Assembly (NCBI RefSeq): GCF_000292915.1
Contig: NC_018513.1
Span: 1,798,001-1,862,000, forward strand
Length of the DNA stretch: 64,000 nt
Direction of reading: 5' to 3'
Source of the DNA: Burkholderia cepacia GG4
GTDB lineage: Bacteria > Pseudomonadota > Gammaproteobacteria > Burkholderiales > Burkholderiaceae
Below the pieces are notes generated by a model. That model was not told the origin of the DNA. It did no database searches and saw only the letters and a program-made list of their open reading frames with translations. The translations under genes and the position numbers were made by a program. Positions 42,961-50,600 of the stretch are shown piece after piece (position 1 is the stretch's first letter; every line of letters starts with the position of its first letter).

Positions 42961-43275
42961 TGCGTGTGGTTCGCGGTGGAGCGAAAGAACGGCGCCTGGT
43001 GGGCGCCGTGGGGCGTGTTGCGTTGTCGAGGCCCGGGTGTGATGGGATATGGGAGCTGTGACGGACCGGTAAGGTGAGATTCTGGCGGTGTCTGGTCAAG
43101 GCTTCAGGCGTGTTTTCCGGTGAATTTGTGATTTGACATAATCTAAGTTATCGAACATTTCGATTCGATTGTGGCGGCTAGATTGAAATGTCCGCTTTTC
43201 GACCCATCGTAAGCTGACCAACCGCTGGTAATCCAGCAATCTGGCACATCACGCCTTGAGCCTGCTGCGCGAGCG
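42961..43275. other. 315-base gap with an AT-rich segment of unknown role
   Basis: Lies between the 3' ends of two convergent genes. The part 43100-43180 is much lower in G+C than the surroundings. It contains TTGACATAATCTAAGTTAT, with a small ATAA/TTAT dyad, and an ACATTTC ... GAAATGT pair (about 43156 and 43185) that could close a hairpin. A promoter-like TTGACA between two 3' ends could start a small RNA, but no matching -10 or terminator is clear. Confidence 0.35.
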
Positions 43276-43857
43276 CTACGCCGATTCCAGATCGAGCCGC
43301 AGATCCGTCACGAACGCAGCCCCAGGCTCGCGTGACAGCATGAATCCGAGCGATCGCGCCAGGCCGATCATCGCGTCGTTTTCGCTCAACGTCGTGCCGA
43401 CCAGCCGCTTCATGCCAGACCGTTCGGCAAGATCGATCAGGCTCGACAGCAGCACGCGGCCGAGCCCTTGCCGGTGCCACGCATCGTCGATGACGATCGC
43501 ACATTCGACGACATCGGTTTCGCCGTCGTTCATCGCATAACGAGCGACGCCGATCAGCCGCTCGCAGCCGCCAGACCAGATCGTCGCGATCACTGCACCT
43601 TCCCGCCGGCGGTCGATGCGGGTCCAGCGGATCAATTCATCCTCGGTCGGCTTGCGCGCCGACATCAACCGCATGTAGCAGCTTCGGCTCGACAGCCGGT
43701 CGACCAGGTCGCGTTCGATCTCGAGATCGCCGTCCTCGATCGCGCGCAGGAGCACTGGTGTTCCGCCCCTCGCCTCCCATATTCGCCGGATGCTGAGGGC
43801 CGGCGCGTCCGGCCCGGTTTCACAGCACGAAGCTTGATCGATCTCGATCGTATCCAT
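43276..43857 (-). CDS. GNAT family N-acetyltransferase
   Basis: A 193-residue GNAT domain protein. The acetyl-CoA loop is HRQGLGRVLLSSLIDLAE near residue 130 (R/QxxGxG/A pattern). It is preceded by the strand VVECAIVIDD and followed by LVGTTLSENDAMIGLARSLGF. The N-terminal half (RDLVDRLSSRSCYMRLMSARKPTEDELIRWTRID) resembles the GNAT domain of protein acetyltransferases of the Pat type, here without the large CoA-ligase-like part. The ATG at 43857 is preferred because GGAG lies six bases upstream; in-frame ATGs lie upstream at 43872 and 43896. The substrate is unknown. Confidence 0.87.
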   Translation of the reverse strand: MDTIEIDQASCCETGPDAPALSIRRIWEARGGTPVLLRAIEDGDLEIERDLVDRLSSRSCYMRLMSARKPTEDELIRWTRIDRRREGAVIATIWSGGCERLIGVARYAMNDGETDVVECAIVIDDAWHRQGLGRVLLSSLIDLAERSGMKRLVGTTLSENDAMIGLARSLGFMLSREPGAAFVTDLRLDLESA

Positions 43858-44558
43858 CGTTGACTCCGCCATTTTCTCGCCGCGCCCGGCTTGCATCCGG
43901 ATTCCATTTGTTACGGAAAGCGATGCCGTTTCCCGCCCGGTCAGGCGGACTATCGGACTATCGGGCGGTCGCGGCCGGATCGCCGCGTGCCCTTCCGAAT
44001 GGCTTCAATTATCGGCAGCCGCGCCCGCCCGATAAATGCATGAGGCGCGACCTCAGAGTTAGCCGCCCGGAAACAATGGGTCGACGAGGCGCGGATGCGC
44101 GCCATGCGTCGTTGTTCGCACCGACAGGGTCAGGTTCGTTTCTGAAACGGCGAGTTTGGATTTTAAATAATGCTATTGTGATAAGAAAAGTTATCCGAAT
44201 AGGCGCTGAATATTGCAGAAGTGCCCGGCGCGAAGGAACAAATCAGCGAGCCTCGCTCGCAGCAATCCGCGGCCCAAACACCCGATTTCACGACGATTCG
44301 ACATTCGGCGCGCGGTATCCCGCGCGATTGCCGCCGGATAAGTGACCACGTCGAACCCGCGCGCTCCGGCACCGCCGCCACGCCCATCGACGCGACTCCG
44401 CCGTCCCCGCTGTTCCCCGCATTTGTTCCTGCGGCGCAAGACTGTTGGTCCACGGTGGGTGTTCGAACTCCGGCGCGACGCGCCTAGAGTCTGGTCCATC
44501 GGATCCATCGATCCGGTCGGCACTGAAGCCGAAAACCAGTCACCTGTCGAGGCATATC
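43858..44558. other. 700-base region without a recognisable gene
   Basis: Includes a small tandem GACTATCG x2 near 43960 and a low-G+C island at 44155-44215 (TTTTAAATAATGCTATTGTG with a TGCTATTGT extended -10-like box). The open frames on both strands are short, Ser/Arg-rich and without homology that I recognise. The promoter of the SDR gene at 44559 should lie in the right part of this region. Confidence 0.45.
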
Positions 44559-45266
44559 ATGAGCACGTCCAAAGTCATCATCGTCACCGGCGCATCGCAA
44601 GGCATCGGCGCGGAAACAGTCAACGCATTCCGCGCCCACGGCCATCGGGTGGTCGCAACGTCCCGTTCGATCGGGCCGTCGGACGACCCCGATCTCGTCA
44701 CCGTCGCGGGCGACATCGGCGACCCGGCCGTCGCGCGGCGCGTGGTCGACACCGCACTCGAGCGCTTCGGCCGGGTCGACACGCTCGTCAACAACGCGGG
44801 CATCTTCATTGCGAAGCCGTTCACGCAATACACGGCGGACGACTACGCGGCAATCACCCGCGTCAACCTGGACGGCTTCTTCCACGTCACGCAGCGCGCG
44901 ATCGCGGCGATGCAGCGGCACGGCGGCGGGCATGTGGTCAGCATCACGACGAGTCTCGTCGATCACGCGAACAGCAACGTGCCGTCGGTGCTGGCGTCGC
45001 TGACGAAAGGCGGACTGAATGCCGCGACGAAGTCGCTCGCGATCGAGTACGCGAAGGCCGGCATCCGTGTGAACGCCGTGTCGCCCGGCATCATCAATTC
45101 GCCGATGCATGCGCCCGACACGCACGCGACGCTCGCAGCGCTGCACCCGGTCGGCCGCATGGGCGAGATGAGCGACATCGTCGGTGCGATCCTGTATCTC
45201 GATTCGGCGCCGTTCGTCACCGGTGAGATCCTGCACGTGGATGGCGGCCAGAGCGCCGGACACTGA
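44559..45266 (+). CDS. SDR family oxidoreductase-like protein lacking the catalytic Tyr
   Basis: A 235-residue short-chain dehydrogenase/reductase. The cofactor motif is TGASQGIGAE (residues 10-19) and the structural motif is NNAG near 78-81. The usual YxxxK pair is changed: Lys150 is present in SVLASLTKGGLNA, but the Tyr four residues earlier is Ala146. The proline-rich PG (SPGIINSP) and the C-terminal DGGQSAGH are normal. The change means either another catalytic arrangement or a non-enzymatic role. The start at 44559 has GAGGCATATC upstream. Convergent with a LysR gene. Confidence 0.85.
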   Translation: MSTSKVIIVTGASQGIGAETVNAFRAHGHRVVATSRSIGPSDDPDLVTVAGDIGDPAVARRVVDTALERFGRVDTLVNNAGIFIAKPFTQYTADDYAAITRVNLDGFFHVTQRAIAAMQRHGGGHVVSITTSLVDHANSNVPSVLASLTKGGLNAATKSLAIEYAKAGIRVNAVSPGIINSPMHAPDTHATLAALHPVGRMGEMSDIVGAILYLDSAPFVTGEILHVDGGQSAGH

Positions 45267-45373
45267 GCGGCGACGATGCGGGCATGCGCCGGTGTGGCTG
45301 GCGCGATGCGGCCGGGTCCCGGCGCAGCCGTGGTGTTCGCGCCCCGCGCCGTTGCCGGCACGGGTGGATATGG

Positions 45374-46306
45374 CTAGCGAGCCCGCTTGCCGGGCGCCTG
45401 CTCCAGATGTTCGACGAGAAAGTCGACGAATACGCGCACGCGCGACGACAGATAGCGTGCATGCGGATACAGCAGCATGAAGGGCCGCGACCGGCCGCCC
45501 TGGCCGGACAGCACCTGCACAAGCGTCCCGTCGCGCAGATCCCGTTCGACGATGAAGCGATAGGTCTGGAACAGGCCCGCGCCGCTGCGCGCGAGCGTGA
45601 CGCCGGCGAGGACGTCGCCCGACGTGCCGTAGCCACCGGTCGTCGCGACGTCGATTTCCACCGATCCGTCGTTGAACAGCCACGGAATCGGCCGGCCGCT
45701 GCTCGGGAGCTCGAACTGGATACATTCGTGCGCGTGCAGATCGTCGATGGCGCGCGGTACGCCTGCGCGCTTCAGGTAGCCGGGCGTCGCAACGACGACG
45801 AGTTCGGCGTCCTCGAGCTTGCGCGCGACCAGGCTCGAATCCGCCGGCGCGCGGCCGCGGATCGCCAGGTCGAAACCCTCCTCGGCGAAGTCGATGTTGC
45901 GATTGCTCAGGTGTGTTTCGACGCGTACGTCCGGATATTGCTCGCGAAATGCGGGCAGCAGCGGCAGCACGCGATAGTGTCCGTACGGCGTCGGCATGCT
46001 GATGCGCAACACGCCCGCCGGGGTCGCCTGCTGGCCCGTCGCTTCGCGCTCCGCGTCGACGAGCTGCGACAGCGCATCACGGCATTGCTCGAAGTAGCGC
46101 CGCCCGGAATCGGTCAGGCGGATCTGCCGCGTCGTGCGTACGAACAGGCGTACGCCGAGACGCTCCTCGAGCCGCGCGACCGACCGGCTGACCGCGGCCG
46201 GCGTGACGCTCGCCGCGGCTGCCGCGAGCGTGAAGCTGCCGAGTTCGGCCGCCAGGCAGAACAGCTCGATGCTGCCGAGCAGCAGATCGTCGAATTTTCT
46301 TTGCAT
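45374..46306 (-). CDS. LysR family transcriptional regulator
   Basis: A 310-residue LysR regulator. Helix-turn-helix at residues 8-65 (GSIELFCLAAELGSFTLAAAAASVTPAAVSRSVARLEERLG); the effector domain starts near residue 90 (GVLRISMPTPYGHYRVLPLLPAFREQYPDVRVE) and is of the CrgA/AaeR-like type with NRNIDFAEEGFDLAIRG. The RidA-like gene at 46683 is divergent and the SDR gene at 44559 is convergent; either could be a target. The ATG MQRKFDDLLL was chosen as the family start; a GTG-initiated frame reaches to 46471. Confidence 0.9.
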   Translation of the reverse strand: MQRKFDDLLLGSIELFCLAAELGSFTLAAAAASVTPAAVSRSVARLEERLGVRLFVRTTRQIRLTDSGRRYFEQCRDALSQLVDAEREATGQQATPAGVLRISMPTPYGHYRVLPLLPAFREQYPDVRVETHLSNRNIDFAEEGFDLAIRGRAPADSSLVARKLEDAELVVVATPGYLKRAGVPRAIDDLHAHECIQFELPSSGRPIPWLFNDGSVEIDVATTGGYGTSGDVLAGVTLARSGAGLFQTYRFIVERDLRDGTLVQVLSGQGGRSRPFMLLYPHARYLSSRVRVFVDFLVEHLEQAPGKRAR

Positions 46307-46682
46307 GGGCCCGCTCCTGCTGTCTCCGGTGCTTGGCGCGATCTCAAGTCGGTGAGTCCACCGAGCGCTTGCGATTGGGCATCGGGCTTCCCGTCTGCCG
46401 GCGCCCGTTGCTTGCGTCGCGGGAGTCGAAGCAGCGAGTGTGCATGAATCCCGGGCGCGAAACCAGCGCACCGACGCGCGCGGCAGGCGGCGCCGGACGA
46501 CCCTCCGGCACGCGTTCGCGCCGCTTCGTGCCGCGCGCGATTCGTTACATCGCGTGTCGAATCAATTGCGCGAACGATATTTACCGGCATCGACCGCATC
46601 ACTAGAGTGACTGACAGAGGCCCTGGCGAGCGAAGCTTCCGCGCGGCGGCCGCCCAATCAAACTTCCCCGAAGGAGCACGCA
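46307..46682. promoter_or_regulatory. divergent regulatory region between LysR and RidA genes
   Basis: 376 bases with no gene. It contains the inverted repeat GATTCG-N13-CGAATC (about 46539-46563), followed by an AT-richer stretch (AACGATATTTACC) in which a promoter for the RidA gene may lie. A GAAGGAGCACGCA ribosome site stands just before 46683. The dyad is a candidate LysR site (inference). Confidence 0.4.
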
Positions 46683-47147
46683 ATGACGATCGAACAGAAG
46701 CTGGCCGAACTCGGCTTCACGCTACCCGAACCGCCGCAACCGCTTGGCAGCTATACGGCCGTCAGCGAAGCCGGCAACCTGTTGTTCGTTTCCGGACAAC
46801 TGCCGCTCGTCGACGGCAAGGTCTTCTATACGGGCCGTGTCGGCGAACAGCTGAGCGTCGATGACGGGCGTCACGCGGCGCAGCTCGCCGCGCTGAACGT
46901 GCTCGCGCAGATCAGAAGGCACCTGGGCGGGTTCGACCGCCTGCATCACATCGTGCGAGTCGAGGGACACGTCGCATCGGCCGACGGCTTCTACGGTCAG
47001 CCGGCCGTGATCGACGGTGCGTCCGACCTGTTTGCCGCGGTGCTCGGCGACAAGGCGGGACACGCGCGCTCGGCCTTTTCCCAGCACCAGTTGCCGGCCG
47101 ACGCGGCCGTGATCCTGGTCGTGATCGCTGAAATCCGCCCGGCATAA
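46683..47147 (+). CDS. RidA/YjgF family protein
   Basis: A 154-residue RidA-superfamily protein of the longer ('YjgF-like, LPXTG') subgroup: TLPEPPQPLGSYTAVSEAGNLLFVSGQLPL, then HAAQLAALNVLAQIRRHLGGFDRLHHIVRVEGHVAS and the trimer segment GHARSAFSQHQLPADAAVILVVIAEI. The Arg in HARSA is the family's active-site Arg that binds the carboxylate of enamine/imine intermediates, which RidA hydrolyses. AAGGAG lies nine bases before the ATG. It is divergent from a LysR gene; no operon partner follows. Confidence 0.9.
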   Translation: MTIEQKLAELGFTLPEPPQPLGSYTAVSEAGNLLFVSGQLPLVDGKVFYTGRVGEQLSVDDGRHAAQLAALNVLAQIRRHLGGFDRLHHIVRVEGHVASADGFYGQPAVIDGASDLFAAVLGDKAGHARSAFSQHQLPADAAVILVVIAEIRPA

Positions 47148-47308
47148 CCGGGTTGTCGCCCCCGAGGCAGCAGCGAGTCCACGGGGCGTCTGCCCTGCCC
47201 GCCGTGAAATTTCCCGCCTGCTTCGTCTTTTGAATATAAGGGAGTGATCGCCAGAAAGCCTTGCTCCACAAGGCCGTACACGATCCAGATACATTGAAAT
47301 ACAAAATG

Positions 47309-47386
47309 TCGCATGCGATTTAATCGAATCCGCTTGACGCGATGGATCGCCTCGACCAAACTGCATCGCATGCGATCGAATCGCAT
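47309..47386 (+). promoter_or_regulatory. ohr promoter with two OhrR-type operators
   Basis: TTGACG (47334-47339), a 17-base spacer and CAAACT (47357-47362) form a sigma-70 promoter. It is flanked by two copies of the dyad motif TCGCATGCGAT-NN-AATCG, at 47309-47326 (before the -35) and 47366-47383 (after the -10). The same motif lies in front of ohrR at 50525-50542 and downstream at 49060-49090. Binding by OhrR would block the promoter. Confidence 0.75.
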
Positions 47387-47420
47387 CAGAGGAAAACCTT
47401 CAAACCTGACGGAGTGAATG

Positions 47421-47840
47421 ATGAGCAAGATCGAAAAAGTGCTGTACACGGGCAAGACGCACACGACTTCCGGCGGCCGCGACGGCGCGGCGCGCAGTTC
47501 CGACGGCCGCCTCGACATCCAGCTGTCGTCGCCGGGCAGCGCCGGCACCGGCACCAATCCGGAACAGCTGTTCGCGGCCGGCTGGTCGGCCTGCTTCATC
47601 GGCGCGATGCAGCTTGCGGCGCGCGCGGCAAAGGTGACGCTGCCGGCCGACCTCGCAGTCGATGCCGAAGTCGACCTCGGCATGGGCGGCAATGCGTACT
47701 TCCTGCAGGCCCGCCTGAACGTGAGCGCGCCAGGGTTCGATCGTGACGTCGTGCAGCAGATCGTCGATACCGCGCATCAGACTTGCCCGTATTCGAAGGC
47801 GACGCGCGGCAACATCGATGTCGAGATCCGCATCGTCTGA
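47421..47840 (+). CDS. ohr: organic hydroperoxide resistance protein Ohr (OsmC family)
   Basis: A 139-residue thiol peroxidase. The two catalytic Cys are in AAGWSACFIGAM (near residue 60) and AHQTCPYSKATRGN (near residue 124). The Arg in GGRDGAARSSDGRL is the conserved active-site Arg. Ohr reduces organic and fatty-acid hydroperoxides using lipoamide. GGAG lies six bases before the second ATG (47421); ATG 47418 is adjacent. Two OhrR-type sites flank its promoter; the OhrR gene itself is about 2.6 kb downstream on the other strand. Its 3' flank carries a GGGCGGC/GCCGCCC dyad without T-run. Confidence 0.95.
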   Translation: MSKIEKVLYTGKTHTTSGGRDGAARSSDGRLDIQLSSPGSAGTGTNPEQLFAAGWSACFIGAMQLAARAAKVTLPADLAVDAEVDLGMGGNAYFLQARLNVSAPGFDRDVVQQIVDTAHQTCPYSKATRGNIDVEIRIV

Positions 47841-47906
47841 ACATTGCATTGGGCGGCCAGCTGCCGCCCTCCCGACTGTCCTGCCATCTTCTTGTCGAGG
47901 TGAATG

Positions 47907-48233
47907 ATGAAAACCCGATTGATCGCCGCCGTTCTCGTTGCCGTGTCCGCTGCCGTTGCCGCGCCGGCCTTCGCCAGTGAAGCCGTCGTGACCCGTGCGC
48001 AAGTGCGCGCCGAGCTCGTGCAGCTTGAAAAGACCGGCTATGCGCTGAACCGCGCAAGCGACGCGACCTACCCGGACAACCTGCAGGCCGCGTTGACGCA
48101 GATCCAGGCCGACGATGCGGTGGCCAACTCGCCGTCGACGGCCGGCTACGGCGGCGACGCCAGTGCGTCGACGCAAGCGGGCCGACGCGCGGTCGTGCGC
48201 GTGGCCGAGCGGTCGATCTACTTCGGTCATTGA
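47907..48233 (+). CDS. DUF4148 exported protein, copy 1
   Basis: A 108-residue protein of the Burkholderiaceae DUF4148 family. Signal peptide residues 1-22 (MKTRLIAAVLVAVSAAVAAP, cleavage near AFA-S). The domain is VTRAQVRAELVQLEKTGYALN, then TYPDNLQAALTQIQADD. The tail ends with AERSIYFGH, shared by copies 2 and 3. GAGG lies six bases before the ATG at 47907; 47904 is also an ATG. It stands 66 bases after ohr, so it could be cotranscribed. The function of DUF4148 is unknown; the family is often stress-related by neighbourhood (inference). Confidence 0.88.
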   Translation: MKTRLIAAVLVAVSAAVAAPAFASEAVVTRAQVRAELVQLEKTGYALNRASDATYPDNLQAALTQIQADDAVANSPSTAGYGGDASASTQAGRRAVVRVAERSIYFGH

Positions 48234-48292
48234 GCGCGGCCTGCACCGGCCTGAACCCCACATTTTTCCAACTGATTCTGTCGAGGTGAATG

Positions 48293-48619
48293 ATGAAAAC
48301 CCAATTGATCGCTGCCGTTCTCGTTGCCGTGTCCGCTGCCGTTGCCGCGCCCGCGTTTGCCAGTGAAGCCACCGTGACCCGTGCGCAAGTACGTGCCGAA
48401 CTCGTGCAGCTGCAGCAAGCCGGCTATGTGCCGGGCCGCGCGAACGATCCGCACTATCCGGACAACCTCCAGGCCGCGCTGACGCGTATTCACGCGAACG
48501 ACACCGTGGCGGCCGATACGGCGACGTCCGGTTATGGCAGCGATGCCGCGGCCGTCGCGCAATCGGGCAGCCGCCCTGCGACGCGCGTCGCCGAGCGCTC
48601 GATCTACTTCGGCCATTGA
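48293..48619 (+). CDS. DUF4148 exported protein, copy 2
   Basis: A 108-residue paralogue of the gene at 47907. Leader and signal-peptide coding DNA from about 48280 to 48370 is nearly identical to copy 1 (same GTCGAGGTGAATGATG ribosome-site context and only a few changes through GCCAGTGAAGCC). The mature part differs more (YVPGRANDPHYPDNLQAALTRIHANDT, ending AERSIYFGH). The sequence points to recent duplication or gene conversion. It is probably periplasmic, with unknown function. Confidence 0.88.
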   Translation: MKTQLIAAVLVAVSAAVAAPAFASEATVTRAQVRAELVQLQQAGYVPGRANDPHYPDNLQAALTRIHANDTVAADTATSGYGSDAAAVAQSGSRPATRVAERSIYFGH

Positions 48620-48696
48620 ACGAAACCGCGATCGGCGCCGGTTGCCGGCGTGCGACGCTCACACTCCGCATACTCCTTTTTCCATCGAGGTAAATG

Positions 48697-49023
48697 ATGA
48701 AGACCCAATTGATTGCAGCCCTGCTCGTCGCCGTGTCGGCTTCCGCTGCCGTGCCGGCATTCGCCGCCGAAAGTACCGTGACGCGTGCGCAGGTGCGTGC
48801 GGAGCTGGCCGCGCTCCAGAAGGCCGGCTATCTGCCGAGCCGCCCGAACGATCCGAACTATCCGGACAACCTGCAGGCGGCGCTGAGACAGATTCGCGAC
48901 AACGATGCGGTCGCAGCCGATACGCAAGCATCCGGTTACGGCAGCAACGCCGACAGCGCAACGCAGTCCGGCCGCCGCAGCGCGATTCGCACGGCCGAGC
49001 GTTCGATCTATTTCGGGCATTGA
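48697..49023 (+). CDS. DUF4148 exported protein, copy 3
   Basis: The third tandem DUF4148 paralogue, 108 residues: signal peptide with cleavage near AFA-A, then STVTRAQVRAELAALQKAGYLPSRPNDPNYPDNLQAAL and the AERSIYFGH end. It has diverged more from copies 1 and 2 at the DNA level. The ATG at 48697 has GAGG six bases before it. A strong hairpin with a T-run follows at 49060-49092, so the ohr-DUF4148 cluster probably ends here. Confidence 0.88.
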   Translation: MKTQLIAALLVAVSASAAVPAFAAESTVTRAQVRAELAALQKAGYLPSRPNDPNYPDNLQAALRQIRDNDAVAADTQASGYGSNADSATQSGRRSAIRTAERSIYFGH

Positions 49024-49059
49024 GCGTTGCGACGAAATCGAAGGTTCCGCCCGTTAAAT

Positions 49060-49092
49060 AAAGCGCATGCGATGTAATCGCATGCGCTTTTT
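49060..49092 (+). terminator. intrinsic terminator that also contains an OhrR-type dyad
   Basis: Perfect 14-base arms AAAGCGCATGCGAT (49060-49073) and ATCGCATGCGCTTT (49077-49090) with a GTA loop, ending in five T. The core GCATGCGAT-NN-AATCG is the same, with the same spacing, as the presumed OhrR sites at 47309, 47366 and 50525. It follows the third DUF4148 gene and precedes the GNAT gene. Confidence 0.85.
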
Positions 49093-49164
49093 GTTTGCAT
49101 GCAACCTGCGCTGGCGATCGCGTCTATGCTGTGCGGCGGACAGCCTTCATTCAAGGAGCAGGCA

Positions 49165-49914
49165 ATGCGGGAAGCAACGACGGAGCATGAAGAAGGCGGA
49201 CGACATCCGCTCGACAACGCCGTGTGGAATGCGCTGGCCGGCCAGCAGCATCGGTTTGCGCTCGGCGACGCGCGTGCGCAGCGGTTTGCGCCGGCGGTCG
49301 CGCCGTTCGCCGGCCTGGCGGACCGCAGCCCGGCCTCCTTCGACGCGTTGCGCGGCCTGATCGACGCGCACGGGCCGGCGGCACTGGTCACGCCGGACGA
49401 GATTCCGACGCCGGCCGGCCTTGCCGTGGTCCGGCGCGCGACGCTGCATCAGATGATCTGGCAGGGAACGCTCGACGACGCGCCTGCGAATGCGTTCGAG
49501 CATGTCCCGCTGACCGAGGCCGACGTGCCGGAGATGCTTGCACTGACGGCGGCGACGGAGCCGGGCCCGTTCGGCCCGCGCACGGTCGAATTCGGCGGCT
49601 ATATCGGCGTACGCCGGCAAGGCCGGCTCGCGGCGATGGCCGGTCAGCGCATGCGGGTCGAGGGTCATGCGGAGATCAGCGCGGTCTGCGTGGATGCTGC
49701 ATTCCGACGCCAAGGCCTCGCCGCGGGACTGATACGGACGCTGATCGCGACAATCCGCGCGCGGAGGGAAACACCGTTCCTGCACGTTCTTGCGTCGAAT
49801 CACGTCGCGATCGAGCGCTATCTGGCGCTCGGCTTCGTCAAGCGTCGCGACATGCATTTGCTGGTGCTGGGGAGCGCGGTGACCCGGACGGGCCAGTCGG
49901 AGAGCCAGCCGTAA
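49165..49914 (+). CDS. GNAT family N-acetyltransferase (FR47-like)
   Basis: A 249-residue protein whose second half is a GNAT domain of the FR47 type. AEISAVCVDAAFRRQGLAAGLIRTLIATI contains the acetyl-CoA loop RRQGLAAG; LHVLASNHVAIERYLALGFVKRRDM is the final strand-helix. The N-terminal half (WNALAGQQHRFALGDARAQRF) is less conserved and probably forms a lid or second domain. AAGGAG lies eight bases before the ATG. It stands just after the terminator/operator at 49060, so it could be in the OhrR regulon (inference). The substrate is unknown. Confidence 0.87.
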   Translation: MREATTEHEEGGRHPLDNAVWNALAGQQHRFALGDARAQRFAPAVAPFAGLADRSPASFDALRGLIDAHGPAALVTPDEIPTPAGLAVVRRATLHQMIWQGTLDDAPANAFEHVPLTEADVPEMLALTAATEPGPFGPRTVEFGGYIGVRRQGRLAAMAGQRMRVEGHAEISAVCVDAAFRRQGLAAGLIRTLIATIRARRETPFLHVLASNHVAIERYLALGFVKRRDMHLLVLGSAVTRTGQSESQP

Positions 49915-50018
49915 CGGGCCGGTCGCAGCAGTGCGTCGGCCCTGTCGGCCGGAAATGCGCGGAAATGAAGGAAGCGGCCGACGGTAATTGCTTCGCCGGC
50001 CGGACATCGAACCGGCGT

Positions 50019-50474
50019 CTATTCGTCGATCGAATCGATCAGGTTGCCGCGCAGCGTGACGATCGCCTTCTGCATCTTCGCGAATTCATCGGGTTTCAAC
50101 CCGGTAGCTTCGACCAGGTTCATGTCGAGCCCTTTCTCGCGCACGCGGCGACCGCTTTTCGTCAGGCTCACGAGCACCTGGCGCTCGTCCGACGGATCGC
50201 GGTGCCGCTCGAGATAACCCATCGCCTCGAGCTTCTTCAGGATCGGCGTCAGCGTGTTCGATTCGAGGAACAGCTTTTCCCCGAGCTGCCCGACCGTCTG
50301 GTTGCCCTCCTCCCACAGCGCAATGATCGTGATGTATTGCGTGTACGTGAGGCCGAGCTCTTCGAGGATCGGCTTGTACGCCTTGCCGAACGCGAGGTTC
50401 GTCGAGTAGATCGCAAAACACAGGAACTCGGAAAGTTTCGGTGCGGCGGGCGATTGTGCTTCGGTCGGTTTCAT
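50019..50474 (-). CDS. ohrR: OhrR, MarR family organic-peroxide-sensing repressor
   Basis: A 151-residue MarR family protein. The peroxide-sensing Cys is at residue 19 in LSEFLCFAIYSTNLAF, the position used by OhrR of other bacteria. The winged helix-turn-helix is at residues 60-100 (VGQLGEKLFLESNTLTPILKKLEAMGYLERHRDPSDERQVLVSL). It represses ohr and releases it when the Cys is oxidised by organic hydroperoxides. GGAGG lies just before the ATG at 50474. A copy of the dyad motif (50525-50542) in its own promoter region indicates autorepression. Confidence 0.94.
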   Translation of the reverse strand: MKPTEAQSPAAPKLSEFLCFAIYSTNLAFGKAYKPILEELGLTYTQYITIIALWEEGNQTVGQLGEKLFLESNTLTPILKKLEAMGYLERHRDPSDERQVLVSLTKSGRRVREKGLDMNLVEATGLKPDEFAKMQKAIVTLRGNLIDSIDE

Positions 50475-50524
50475 GAACGTCCTCCTTCGACACCGGATCG
50501 GGTCGCAGATGAACGCATTATATA

Positions 50525-50542
50525 TCGCATGCGATCTTATCG
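50525..50542 (-). promoter_or_regulatory. OhrR-type operator in the ohrR promoter region
   Basis: TCGCATGCGAT-CT-TATCG, the same motif and spacing as at the ohr promoter, 50-68 bases upstream of the ohrR ATG, next to an AT-rich TATATAATGCG stretch on the minus strand. Confidence 0.7.
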
Positions 50543-50600
50543 GAAGCATGATTATCGTTTCCGATCAAGAGGTTCGACTGACCCGCGTGCCCGCCCTGCG

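Noticed and set aside
44163..44453. A 96-codon minus-strand gene in the gap before the SDR gene
   Set aside because: Ser/Cys/Gly-rich without pattern, it uses rare codons unlike its neighbours and lacks a ribosome site.
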